Assembly: GCF_002443255.2 (NCBI RefSeq)
Contig: NW_019211455.1
Location: 37,043,472 to 37,107,471, forward strand
DNA length: 64,000 nucleotides
From: Varroa destructor
Lineage: Eukaryota > Arthropoda > Arachnida > Mesostigmata > Varroidae
Direction: 5' to 3'
Below the pieces are notes generated by a model. That model was given only the letters and a program-made list of their open reading frames with translations, was not told the origin of the DNA and did not search any database. Shown piece after piece: positions 1-12,800 of this stretch. The number at the start of each line of letters is the position of its first letter. The stretch's first letter is position 1. The position numbers were made by a program, and so were the translations under genes.

Positions 1-3000
1 GAAATCATCATTCAATTAATATGAATATTGCTTGAACGTCAATGCGCGAAGAGCAGGTCCGTCAAGATATCTGGCTAAGCTGAGTCGAGCTAGAAGCAAT
101 TTTGAGAAATTTTTGAAGCATTTTCTATTGCTGTCAGGCTAAGCTCTGGCCTTAGTGCAGGCAATATCGAGGGGGAGCCTTACAGAGCAGCCAGGGAAGC
201 CCTAACTGTGGTGGTAGCACTGATGATAGACGACAACTAAGTTATTGCCAAGTGACAAAGCCGCTGGCCTACATTGAGACCAGCGAGTTGAGCTATATTT
301 AGGCTAATACGTAGATAACACTAGTAAACGTTACCGCATCCGACAAAGAAATGACCCTTTGACCTAGAAACAATGAGCAGTCGTTGTAAATATTTTATCA
401 TTAAATAATAAAACACTCTGTCCAATATGTCCAGTCAAGTAGAAATTAGAGCATTTAGATTGGCTCGTAAGTTATATTTTTCTGGCTTTACCAGTTTGAG
501 AGATACGCACCGTGTGGCAGCGTCGATTGTTTAATCTCTCTTTTTTTTTTTTATTTCGTAAATCACTTACTTGGAAACATCAATTTGTTAGTGGCACGCA
601 CGTACGTACCTATATAGCGATCACCGAGACCCTTCCATATTTTCTTATTCCTTTTTTACAGTTTACACTTATATGTGCCTAAAACACTTAATGATCTAAG
701 CCAGGGATCTAAGAAAATTGTAGAAGTTTCATCCGAATCGTCAGAGCAAAAAACCGTCTGAAACGCCAAACATCAGAATATGATGGGCAGAAGCTTAAAG
801 GTGTCTAGAGCGAGATCAAAAGGATGATCAATAGGTCATCACAGATGAGCTTACCAGTGCACATCATGCCGTACGTGCAAAAGTCAACAGCCCTTCCAAA
901 GGACAAAGGCATAATATCAAGCGGATCTATGCTAAGTAAACAACGAGTGAGCCGAGCTTGTTAAAAGGTCGTGAGTTCTCCAGTGACTAATAAAACAAAA
1001 TTTTGTAGGTGCACCTTAATAGATCTTGACGGTTTGTAATAAACAGTTACGTTTACGAAAGCTTATATTTGAGGCGCTAACGCTATCGCAACAGCTAAAT
1101 GGTGCCGGCTCGAAGATTCCAATAAACTTTGTTCAAATATGTAAGACAAGAAGCTATCAGCTTGAAGAGACTGAGATCAGACATAAATCATACGAATATT
1201 TCATGTAGTATACAATAACAGCAATAGCGACAACAACTACATAGCGGTATCCACATCAATCGGGTCACATCCTGAATTAAATGATAGAACATTAAATGCT
1301 GAGGACGGTATCCAGTAAGTCCTAATAACTCTTTTTTTAGAGTATTTTGTGATTTTCGATGCTAAGTATGAAGGGCGGCAAGGAGTTAAAAATATAGCTC
1401 TGTTGACAGCTTGGATAATTTGTTACGAAGCTTTTTCGTTTAGTTGGTAAAGCTAACAATGTTCTGTAGCCACTTTCGAACTTAGAACGCCGACTACGGG
1501 GAAGATCAGATAAGTTTTCGTTCACGACGGATCTGATTTGTACATCAGAAAACATGCTCAAAGTAGGAAACAACTAGAATGCCAGGCTCGTTGAAAATAC
1601 TTGATGCGTAAGCGGACCCTGATCATCAAAATAGCTTGAACGGCGTCACCTAAGTGGTGCCTCAAGCTTTTCTTTGTCATCAATCACTTACGTATTTAAC
1701 ACGACTACGACAAAGTTACAGCACTTTTGCTGCGGCTGCTTAAGGAAGCCCCTAGCCGGAAGATGCAAGTACAAGTTATAGCACATGGAAATAACTAGCC
1801 CCGTCCAGTCTTTGTAACACACCTTGCTGACGAGCTTAATTGAATGAAAACTAATTTAATTGTCTGGTACGCTGTAGATAGTGCATGGAGAAGTTTGGAG
1901 GATTATACCGATCCGAAAGCTATCAACGAATAATATTATCCGGTTTCAGATTTTACCACAATATGGCAAACACGAATACAAAAGTACGGGGAAAGTTTTC
2001 TGATAATTTTGAAATCGCAGAGACATAGGGATCGGAAAAAATGTTGCGACGTAAGTATAGTTTCGTGTGAAGAACAAGAAGAAATAGAAGACATTGCGAT
2101 CTATGGGACAGAGTTTTTTTTCTTATTAAAAGCTTATGTAAATCAATCAAAGAAACGCTTAAGTGGGTCCAATGTAAATCGAACGTACCTTTTCCATAAC
2201 TAACAATTCCTGAAATGCTGATTGCATACCAGTTTAGCGTCGGATGCCCTATCGAAATCTCAAAGGGCAATAACTGAATACATCAGCTCCGATTATTGTC
2301 AGAGCCTATATTAATGATACATACAAAGAACATATAAAGAAACATTTCTCTAATGTCATCAACTATATATTAAGAAAAAATGTGTACTTACATTTCGGAT
2401 GGATCTTTTCTCTGACAGCTCAACAGTGACGGAACGCTTAATTCATTATTATAAATGTCTTAGTGCAAGGATCGATTCGGTAACAAAGCCACAAATTTGC
2501 ATCCGTGATACCATTAATACTTCTCATTCAACACCTATTTTTTTTCCTTAGGAAATTATCATCGTAGGACTCAAGTTCTGTTTGAGGAAAGGTCCAGCTA
2601 AGCCATATTTGACAATAACTGAATAGACCTTCGCACAGAGTCGATACACATACCGATAGGAGAGAAATTATTTCCGTGATCATTATTGAGAAGGACGGGC
2701 AGTCGTGTTGTTTTTCCTGCAGCTGGGCCTTTTCTACGCCTGACAATTACATCGGTTTCAAGAAAACTAAGTCCGCGCAACAACTGCAAATTGCTACTCT
2801 ATCATTTTAAAAATATCAATAAAAAACATATAATGTGAGTCATAGAAGTGAAGGATCTGAGCGAGCAGCCAAAAAAGAAGTTATTCTGAGGAAACAATGC
2901 AAACTACAACACTCCAATTTAAATCATTGTAACGCCTTTGACGAACGATTCCCAATTCGGGTTTGTAGCTAATAGAGGCGTAGATAATGAGTTGTTAGGA

Positions 3001-3751
3001 AGTCATCCTGTACCTTAGCAGGCGTCATTAGATATCAGTAAATTAACTGTAGGGGAAGGACTTGAATATATACTAATCATGTCTAACTGGATAGCAAAGA
3101 TACTTGGCAAAAGGCGATGAAGTACAGTCATCTAGAGATAACCCTTTTTTTTTTTAACTTTTAAGGATAACTATTGCATTTTTTCTAGTTTAACATTTGG
3201 GAGTCCGTAGATTTCGGCACGGTTTAGAACCACAACATATTACAGTTACATCAATTCTATACAAATGTAAGTTGCAGTGTGGGTTCATTGCAAGAAAGTG
3301 ATCATTTCCAAGAAATAGGGCAAATTAATAAAAAGGAAATGAACGTAATGGTAAAAAAACAAAGGTAGTTGGTTATCTTAATTAAAGATTTAGGCATCGG
3401 GAAGGAATAAAGTTCGATTTCTAAATAAAACAGTATACCTCCCTCAAATGGCCTTCCCGAATTTTTCCCTTAGGTTTTTCCTATACCTCAAAGGCATTGC
3501 TCAAATTAACGATACAGCTGGCTGAACAATTCACGTAGACATTTAATTTATTTATGATATTAATACTTATTGAAGAATTATCTACTAATTTCTTCATGAG
3601 GTGAAATACGTTGGAGGTCTTCCCATTACTGCATTGACAGCCGAATCACCGGCGTCAAAAGAGAGCGTATTACTGTGTTTGGCTTGCCTTCGGAAAGGTT
3701 TGCAATACAGCAAACCGAGCAGATAGTTGCGCATGGAAAACATCAAGCCCA
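1..3751. other. Non-coding stretch downstream of CHERP
   Basis: No gene recognised. The stretch is AT-rich, with short homopolymer runs and only short open frames that lack recognisable domains, splice-bounded structure or family motifs. Its right end holds the likely CHERP 3'UTR. Part of a neighbouring gene's intron cannot be excluded. Confidence 0.5.
3547..3552 (-). promoter_or_regulatory. Candidate CHERP polyadenylation signal
   Basis: The minus strand reads AATAAA here, about 200 nt downstream of the CHERP stop codon, a plausible 3'UTR length. This is sequence match only. Such hexamers are common in AT-rich DNA, so cleavage at this site is an inference. Confidence 0.4.
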
Positions 3752-3855
3752 TTAGCGCGATGACTCTGCTCCACGCATTTTACTGATGAAATGCTGGCCT
3801 CGACTCTTTCGATAGTTTTCATACAGATCATCCGAAGAACTTCCCATACCAATAC
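3752..3855 (-). CDS. CHERP: CHERP coding exon 12 (C-terminus)
   Basis: Acceptor GATTTCAG. In the phase required by exon 11 it reads GIGMGSSSDDLYENYRKS, then RGQHFISKMRGAESSR and TAA. Vertebrate CHERP ends in a similar DDPYENYRR, SFIARMKAR-type tail. A longer open frame here in another phase (3670-3915) is spurious. Confidence 0.9.
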
Positions 3856-6800
3856 CTGAAATCGACGACATTTATGATAAGCGCTATTTGCAAATACCAT
3901 CCCTAGAAAATACAAAACATATCTACATGTGGTAAAATTCTCTAAACATTTGCGCTGTTGTTAAAGACTTAAAGCTGTTCTGTGGCAAAGTGCTTGACAC
4001 GACAACACGTTCCCTCTGTCTTAGGTTACCTTTTTCCAGCGAATAAGCTTATAATTTTGGTTTGCCCTTCGAGATAGCACAATGACGGCGTAGTTCGTGC
4101 AAAACCAGGTTGGAAACGGCCTATTGACAAAAGAAATGAATCTTCGCGTCATATGTTTTGGAGGGACAACGAAGTTTAGAGGTAGTAGTCCATTATGCTA
4201 TTTAAAAACATTGTGAGTTACCGTGTACTGCTAAAAATTAAGCCCTTTATTGCAGTTGGTTCTAAGCTACAAATTGGTAAAAGCCAACTTAGCAACGTTT
4301 ACGTGGCTAGCAAAACGAGTAGCCCAACATATCATTATTTTGAATAGCACCTGTCGCGCTGCTGCTCTTTAAGCGCTAGTACGAGTACCGAAAATGCATA
4401 GGTTTGGGATAATAAAAAATGCACCAGGTTAACAGAGAACCTATTATTTATGGTAGAGCAGATTATTAGAAAATACAATAGTGCAATTTTCGGGTTACTC
4501 GTCCATATGTGGAACGATCTTTTCGTATCAAGCAACCTTTGTTTGTTTTTTCATGCCTATCTCTACTTTATTCTAGAGGAACAAAAAAATCTTGTTTTTG
4601 TCACTTGCCTATTTTAAGTGCTCTTTTTTTTTTTGTATTTCTTAAATGCAAGATTTAACTGTGTCATTGAAAAGTATCCTATAAGCCTCACTAATACATA
4701 CCATCTCATTCAATGTATACTTCAATACCTCGCTCCGTAAGCGCAAAAACGCACAAGTAAACTGAACAGGTCGGCTGCATTATTAGACATTGAGGAAACT
4801 TTTTGCTTTAGAAGGTATACTGTACACATACTCACCCCTGTACATATCACTGCGGTCGCGAACCTCAGCTTCTTTGATCGGTTCAGCGATGCCCTGTTCA
4901 GACGCGCCTAGGCCCGCGCCTGCCCAGCCCATTTTCTTCAGGAGCTGATGACCCTTGTTACTTTCATCCAACCGCTGTGGAGGAACTTGGGCAACTGGAG
5001 TTCCAAATGATGGCCGAATCTCTGGAGAGGGGCTGCGTCTACGCGGTGGGGATGACTGCTGACTGCGACGTCTGTCGCAAGTTGCATGCAAGAAAGGACG
5101 GGGTACATAGAACGTTATTTATTAATTTAAATGCCACGTTCGACTGTTCCTCCAACTCTGCCTTTATTTAATACACTTAGGTTGACTCCGTAACGAAACG
5201 ACATAAATAAGTCAGAAGACGGATAAACACAAACGGATGTTCCATGCCCTTTTACGGTCGGTGGTCCTTCCGCTTTTTAACCATTCTAAGCAGCGGTCGT
5301 CCCGATTGCTTTCTCACTTTACTGAATAATATAATAATATATATAATAATTAATAATGAAAATTGATACTTTAGACCTTTTATTAGCAGGATAATGTCGT
5401 CCGTTCTCCACATCTATTGTTTGGAAGACAGGCAAAAAGCCAATACTATTAATATAATGAGGGTTTGTAACGTCTCTTCCTTAATAAGAAGGACATTTCT
5501 AGGTATACATTAAAGAATCCAGTTTTGTACAATGCCTCTCAATGCAAAGTTGCTTTCTTTTCAAAACATGCACATCTGGCATAAAGTAGATACTGTTACT
5601 TTGTAGCTATTCGTTAGGTAATTTATTCAGAAAATATAAAATTTGTTAGAGTGGGGATTCGATAGTCTTTTCGATTTTTTTTCCAAAATTATCAAATTTC
5701 ACATTTAAATAAAATGTAAATATTTCCTTAATTTTTTCCATTAAGTATACACAAGGTGATGCATTCGAATTCGGACTTCGGTGGATTGCTTGGCTTCACC
5801 CAAAGATCTCTTAAGAAGAAATACTCTACTGAAAATCTTCTTCTATGTTTGTGCGTATTAGAAGAACGAGATGATTGTAGAAGAACGCAAACATTCCCAG
5901 CTCCTATCTTCCACACAGCTCTAGCTGCATCGGGCAACAAGATTGGAAACGTTGACAAGTTTATTCTTAACAATAACAGAGGTTTATACATTGCCAATGT
6001 ATAAACTTAATGTTAAAATTTTTGTCGACCCAGATGTCGCAAAGTCAGTTCTTTCGAGGACCGATATATTCGACGGAACTGTCAATAGATGGCAGACGTC
6101 CTGCACCTTCCATATAATTTTATGCCTTGTTGTAAAAAGGTTTCAAATTCATGAATCTGTATCTGTTGTCCGCGTCTGAATCACTGATGGAGTGTATGCG
6201 CGTAATTAGTCGTGATTACACTGGTTCGTGACGTGCTAAGCGTCCAAATATCCCTATTTCCCGAAAATCTCTTGTCGCACGGCGCGCATTGCACGAAAGC
6301 TTCACCGTTTGGTCTTACTCAAAAAAATTCACTCAACTCCGAAGTTCAAGTATACGAGCCGTTTTACTCAGGCGACTTAAAGCCGTTAAGAGTTTCCTAT
6401 ATACTAAATAATAACATATACTAGAAAACATCTATTTAATAAAACCTTTTACATTTAAGAGTCTGAAAACGGACGGGTAACACTAAGCCCAATTTTATAT
6501 AATCACAGTAATGCTAATAGGCTACATATCATTCCGTGCGTTTAGTCACAATATGGTACACAAATGCATTCGACGACCAACTGTTATTTGTTATTCATTT
6601 TATCCTGTTCAAAAGGTCTTATTATTAATCCATTTGAAGGGCCGGTTAAAAGTTGTTTCATTTGAACGAAATCTGTGAAGCGCTCTTAATGATGTTAGCC
6701 GGAGTTAGTAATAACTTACTTTCTGGATCTTTCTGATCGACTAGGGCTACGATCTTTCTCGCCAGACCTATCGCGCGGATTTGGCGGTGGTGGACTGGGT

Positions 6801-9800
6801 GACAAGCTAGGGATTTCTTCGTGAGGTGGCGGAGTTTCTCGAAAACGTTTTCGACCGACTCGGCGTGCTTCTCTCTCTGCGTTGCGCCGATTCCTCTCTG
6901 AACGCTCGACATCTTCGAGGCGTTGTGCTTCTTCATCAGATTCCCCAGTGGAGGTATAGCCGTCTTGTGGAATCGGTTGATCTTTGTATCTGGATGACAA
7001 CATCACAATTAAAAGAGCACAGTATTGATACCAAACCGCAACTAGAACATAGGACAACATACTTGATTTGTTGTATCCATTTTAATTAGTACAGTTATCT
7101 TGGCCAGCATAACTGTTAGGACTTTAACTAGCACCTACTATTGTCAATTTAGAATAACTCTCGTGATCGCTTTCGAAGCAGTATCATGCAAAATGAGGCT
7201 TGTAAGTGTGTATACTTCTCTGCTTTGGCCGCATTCTTTGCTTTGTAGAATTCATAAATGCCAAGTTGCTCCCAGCCTTCGACGTTTCGTGGACGGTCAT
7301 GCGATGGTGGGGCATAAAAGGCTTCTAGAGCTGATAGCAGATGCTCGCTGGGCGGTAATTTCGGGGGCAGTCGAAGCTCAGCAGGGTTTAAAGCTTCGTA
7401 AGTGCAATCTGACAGCTACGTGACGTTATTTAGAATGGAAATACCACAGTCACAATAGAGAGCTTCAAAAGTTAATTACAACGGATTACGAAACCGTAGT
7501 CCGAAACAATACAAAGGAATCACACAATTTTTCGCCAAATATTAAAGCGTTCTTCCCGTCTATGTTTGCTCCCGAAGTCGCGAAATAATTATATTTAATC
7601 GTCAATAATAGTTAGACATTGGCGAGGCGAATGCTAGAAAACCCTGCATCTTTGGCTATAGTATGAACTTTTTGAAAGGATTGCTAATCACCTTGACTAC
7701 GGGTACCATGAGACCAGCAGGAAGTTTGTAATAGGGTAGATCGGGCACAAACGACTCGGGCATTACTTCCGGCTGGACGTAGTTATAGTCGTAGCCCCCC
7801 TGGGAGGGATACTCTGAGGGGTCCCGCCTTTCACCGTAGTCACCCCCGCTTCCAGAGTACATTAAAACGTCACCTTCACGCCTCTCTGTAATGTTGGCAA
7901 TTGATAAACAGTTGTTATCATTTCATCATGGTACGACTTGAATTACTTTGACGCTTATTTATACACAGCTAAAAACTAATAATAATAACATTTCGTAAAC
8001 TTACTTACACGTCGTCCGCATGGGATGTTTGTTTATTAGAACGACTTTGTGAAGCAGCGCCTAACATATATAAATATCTACATACCAGCATATGAACGCA
8101 TTCCGTTTACTTCTGGTTGTGCCTGGGGCCTCCAACGATTACTAGTCGGAGGCATTCCTGGGAGCCCTGGGGTTCCTTGAGGGATTGACGGTGTTCCTTG
8201 AGATGGAGACTCCCTAGGAGGAGGAGGCGGAGGTGGAGGCCGACTTTCTTCTCTTGCCAGGTCAGCTTGCAGTCGAACAACCTGTTGGGTCAGATGCGCC
8301 ACGAAATCCATGTGTTGTTTCTGGAAGCCAGCGTATTTCGCCTGAACATCCGCTGTGGCACGTTGCAGCACCTGTCAAATGACAACCGGTTAGTGAACAA
8401 AAGGAGCCATAAATGCAAATAATAGTGACCACACAACTGTACAATTACAACCTATAGTCATCATAGAACGTGGAAATCCCTAAAAAGTATGTAAAAGTTG
8501 CTGCTATCCGACATTTGTACAACCGAACTACACTTACGTCTTGATTTTCTGCAATGAGCCGTGCCCGATAGTTGGCAGCACTTTGCAGAGGATCGTTGAG
8601 TTGACCGACGACACCTTCGTCGAAGTACTGATTCGCCGTCCACAGATTTCGTAGCTTATCTAGCTTACATAAGCGATCCGTCGGACACTCATTACATGCC
8701 GTACAAAACAGAGGAACGGCGATGTCCTTAAGTGCTCGACTCATCACGTCCAGACCTGTTAAGGACATATAAGTGATCTGTTGCATATCCCTAATTCACA
8801 GGTTATTGAAATTGTGCTAGACGTCTCATTATTCGGTCAGACTGGATTGCATGGCACCGTTGTTTCGAACAACTGTGTGTAGCACGGATCGTGCAACTGT
8901 GGCGTTCATTATATTGAAGAAGGAAAATACGTTAATTTGATTGTTGTTATTATTTTTTTCAAGGAAGTTCAAGCTCTATTTCCGTACGAATGTGGATTTG
9001 ATTAGCTCCGACGACTGAATCTGGCTCGGTTAGAGCCACTGGCCATTGATGTATCTAACAATTATTTTATTCATTATGCCTTTAATTAACTTTAGAACTG
9101 CACGATATTACCACTCTTGGGTCGTTAGTATCGACGACATAATGCTCATAAATATCACGACAGCTCGTACTTAAGTATAGGCATCATCGAATTCTATCGA
9201 TCCGCGCGCTCTAACAAGCAGTGTGAAGTGAGGTTATTTATTTACAATTTTGAATTCGGTATAGAACTTGAACATAGTAATACTATTAAATAAACCAATC
9301 TAAAAAAAGACGCTTTAGATTAGCAGCCTTTGATTCTACTAGTTCGACTTTATCCCGAGCATCACGTTGACTACATAAAGTAAGTACTACCCAAAGTGTA
9401 ATTCTACAAAGCTATAAATATTCTCCATGTGAATTTAATAATCTTTTGCACTGACGGCAGCCACCAGCAGCAAATAGTCCGAAATCTGAACGATGACAAG
9501 CTTCAATATGACAAAAGAACGAGCTCTATTGAGACATTCGAACATGAAAAATCTACCAGTTCCCAGTTGAGTAAGTTTATCAAATTGTCCGAGTATTACT
9601 CGCCTTTCCGTTGACAATGATGTAACAAATCATTAACGAGATAAACAATGTGCAGTTTATGCTCGAATGGAATTGTCCCTGCTTCAGTTGCTCGCCGGAG
9701 TAGGTGCTCAGCTACAACCTGTGCCCGAGCTTGATCTGTTGCACGAGAAAGTATCCATGTCTTTCCGTGCTGAGAGAACAAACAATAGATCACAAGGCGA

Positions 9801-12800
9801 CTGACTACAAGAGATGTTTCAAACGCTCTTTTCCTTTATTCGAACAAGCATACTACACATTTACGTGTAGTCTATCACACATAAACCACCAACGAGCATA
9901 CATGCACGCACGTTAAGATTAAGATTAGTACAGAGTCGATATGAACAACAACGAGAGTATTCAAGTATTGAAGGCCATAAAAAAAGCTTCCATCATACCG
10001 AGATGGCTTCTTTCGTGCAAGTTTCCATTACGGCAGTTAGTTTTCGGTCGAATTCGTCCAATTCGAGGCCGCAATCTTTGGCGCGAGCCGCAATTTTTTC
10101 CTTGACAGCATCCTTTAATGCTTCGTCAAGGACTCGCTGCTGGCCTGACATAAGGCATGAATGCTGGGCTGCCAGGTTGGCCTCGGACTGTTGAATTTGG
10201 GCCTGTTGAAACAAATATAATGCCTATTGAAATGGGATTCATACGCGTGACGTCAATGAGCCTACGCTTTTGTATACGGACTAAGTGTACTTTAGCAACC
10301 TGTATATATACACTAGGGTCATGAGTCGAGGCATAATTCAGACAAGTGTAAGGCTTATATATGCACCTGACTTTCTTGGATCTGTTTCTTAAGTGTTTCG
10401 ATGACTTCGGTATTTCCAGCACCCCCTGTAGAACTAAGGTTTGGACTGGTTCCTGGTGGAGGAACCCAATCTGTTCCAGGGGGAGGAGGAGGCCCTGGTA
10501 GCATTGGGGGCATTGGTAGGCCACCTGGTGGCGGACCGGTCATTCCGCCCATTGGACCACCAGGGGTAGTTGCTAAATTTCCCATTGGTGGTACGCATGG
10601 GGGAGGGCCCATAGAACACATTGGACCAACAGGTGGTCCTCCCATGTTCGGTGCTATTGGCCCTGGCCCGATAGGAGAACCTCCCATTGGTGTTGCTCCC
10701 ATTCCTGGTGGGCCCCAGGGTGCAGACGGACCGTCTGCCCATGGCTCCGGTGCTCCTTGATTCTGGTTTCGGGGTGGAGATCGCACCAGCGGCTTGTTGA
10801 CTTGATTTTGAAGTCGAAGGACTGAAAAACAACAAAAAAAGTTATAAGGACATGATCTATGGCTACGCAAGATGTTCTGAAAGTAACAGCATGGACTTCA
10901 GCTATGTCAGATACATTATCAGTTGATAAGGAGTCTAGCAATGGTCATAATTAACGTCCATATTTAAGCTCGGTAAAAGAAACTGTACCAGTCATGATTT
11001 TCCAGGGAAAGCATTGCAATACGTATCTCATAAAGCATTGCAATATTGTTTCTTGTGTAAGTTAGGCAAAAGCATTTTAACTTTCTTTACATTATTTTGA
11101 GTTACATGCGTTAAAAGATGCGCGAAGTTATCTAACCTAAATTTAGAATGGGCGAGATTTCGCCATAACAGGCTAACAGTATGTACTTTATCAGATTCTC
11201 AGCTTTCTATCAATTGGTTCTAATATATTATTAAGCAACTGAATTGTTTCTAGCTGATATTTTGCAGTTTATGGCTACTAAGTAAGCGAAATAGTCGTAA
11301 CTTGAATGATTTTGAGAATAAAAAATAATTCAAGAATTTTGTGTCCAGTGTTGCTTCTGGGCATAGCTTTTGGGCATAAGTTGACTCTAAACCCAAAATG
11401 AAATTGTCTTTGCCCAGTCTCGAACCCAAACTACAACGTGTCCCTATTATGGATAAACGCATTACCAAAATAAAAAGTGATTACAGGTTTTGTTCGAATA
11501 AACCCCCAGGTGCACCGAACCAATGCGGGATTTTCGTTTCGATATATAAGTTTCTTTCTATTTAAAAAAAATTATGAAGTAACTCTGTACAATCAAATTT
11601 TATATCCTATATATATATATACATACATATATACGACGCCAACATCAAATTTCAGTTAAATTTGAATTAATTACAACAATTGATGGCATAGTAAAGGCTA
11701 AGCGATAGGCATGTGGAATTATAGTCCTAAGGTCTAGACTACGAGATTACATTTACAGAACTACAGATTTAGAAGCTTTGTCACTATCGGAACTAAAGTG
11801 TTTGTGGGAGGCGCTGAACGCCCGAATGCCTTTCTGTTCTGGGATCGGATGGTTCTACCGCTAAACTTCATTCGAGAGTGCAAACCTTTTTTTTTATGGT
11901 AAAAATGTAACCTAACATTAAATCTCGCTGAATTAAATGTATGCTATTGGATATTAGGAATGACTTATTCTATAATAACTCACAGTATAATATAGTATTA
12001 ATAATGGATAGTGTTAAGAGGTATAACGCACCAAATCAGAACGTATAGAAAGTGGGCTACGTCAGCGATGCGTTGCGAATTCAGAAATCGACATTTGCCA
12101 CTGGGCATTACATGTACAGTATTTGTCATTAATCGTGTCTCGTACTTATTTTTTCTCCGGTAGTTTCCATTTCCATAGCTCTCCACTTTTAACATTGCAC
12201 GATCGGTAGATACCTAGTGATGGCCAGTGATCTAAAAGTTCCCTTACTGTCAAAGTTTGTAAGGTTCGTGTGCCATCAAAGTAACCCACTGAAATTGCAT
12301 GCAATTTTGCTATCTAATGGTAATAACTGCGTAGAGAAATGCCGCTTATCGCAGTTTAGCATCTATTTATACTTATGATAAATTAGCGCTGAATTGGCCT
12401 CGATTTTTTCCTAATTTATTCAATGCTTAAAAATGAATATTATTAAAAAAGCTTAAGTGAATAGCTCATAAGGACTCAAAGAAAACACGATGTTTCAGCA
12501 GGTGCAAAAATTGCTATATATAAACAGGCTTTTCAAGGTCACCACCCGTGGCAAAAAAATGTCATAGGCTTTAGCAATTATCTTACTGCCTGCATATTTA
12601 ATTCAGATACACAATAACAACAAAGATCGCTGAGGAAAAGCACTTGCTGAATTAGCAACTTGTAGAAAAAAACAAGAAGTCACAGGATAAAGCAGCCATT
12701 GCAAATCATCATAGCATTGGGTTTTTCGTCTAACTGATTTTGGCCATAAGTGATGAAACGTACAAAAGATATGCTACGAGTCACCAAATTACAGAGGGGT

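Noticed and set aside
3670..3915. 81-residue minus-strand open frame
   Set aside because: Overlaps the true CHERP last exon in a different frame; only the spliced frame matches the family.
10401..10760. Plus-strand Gly/Pro-rich open frame
   Set aside because: Antisense shadow of CHERP exon 3.
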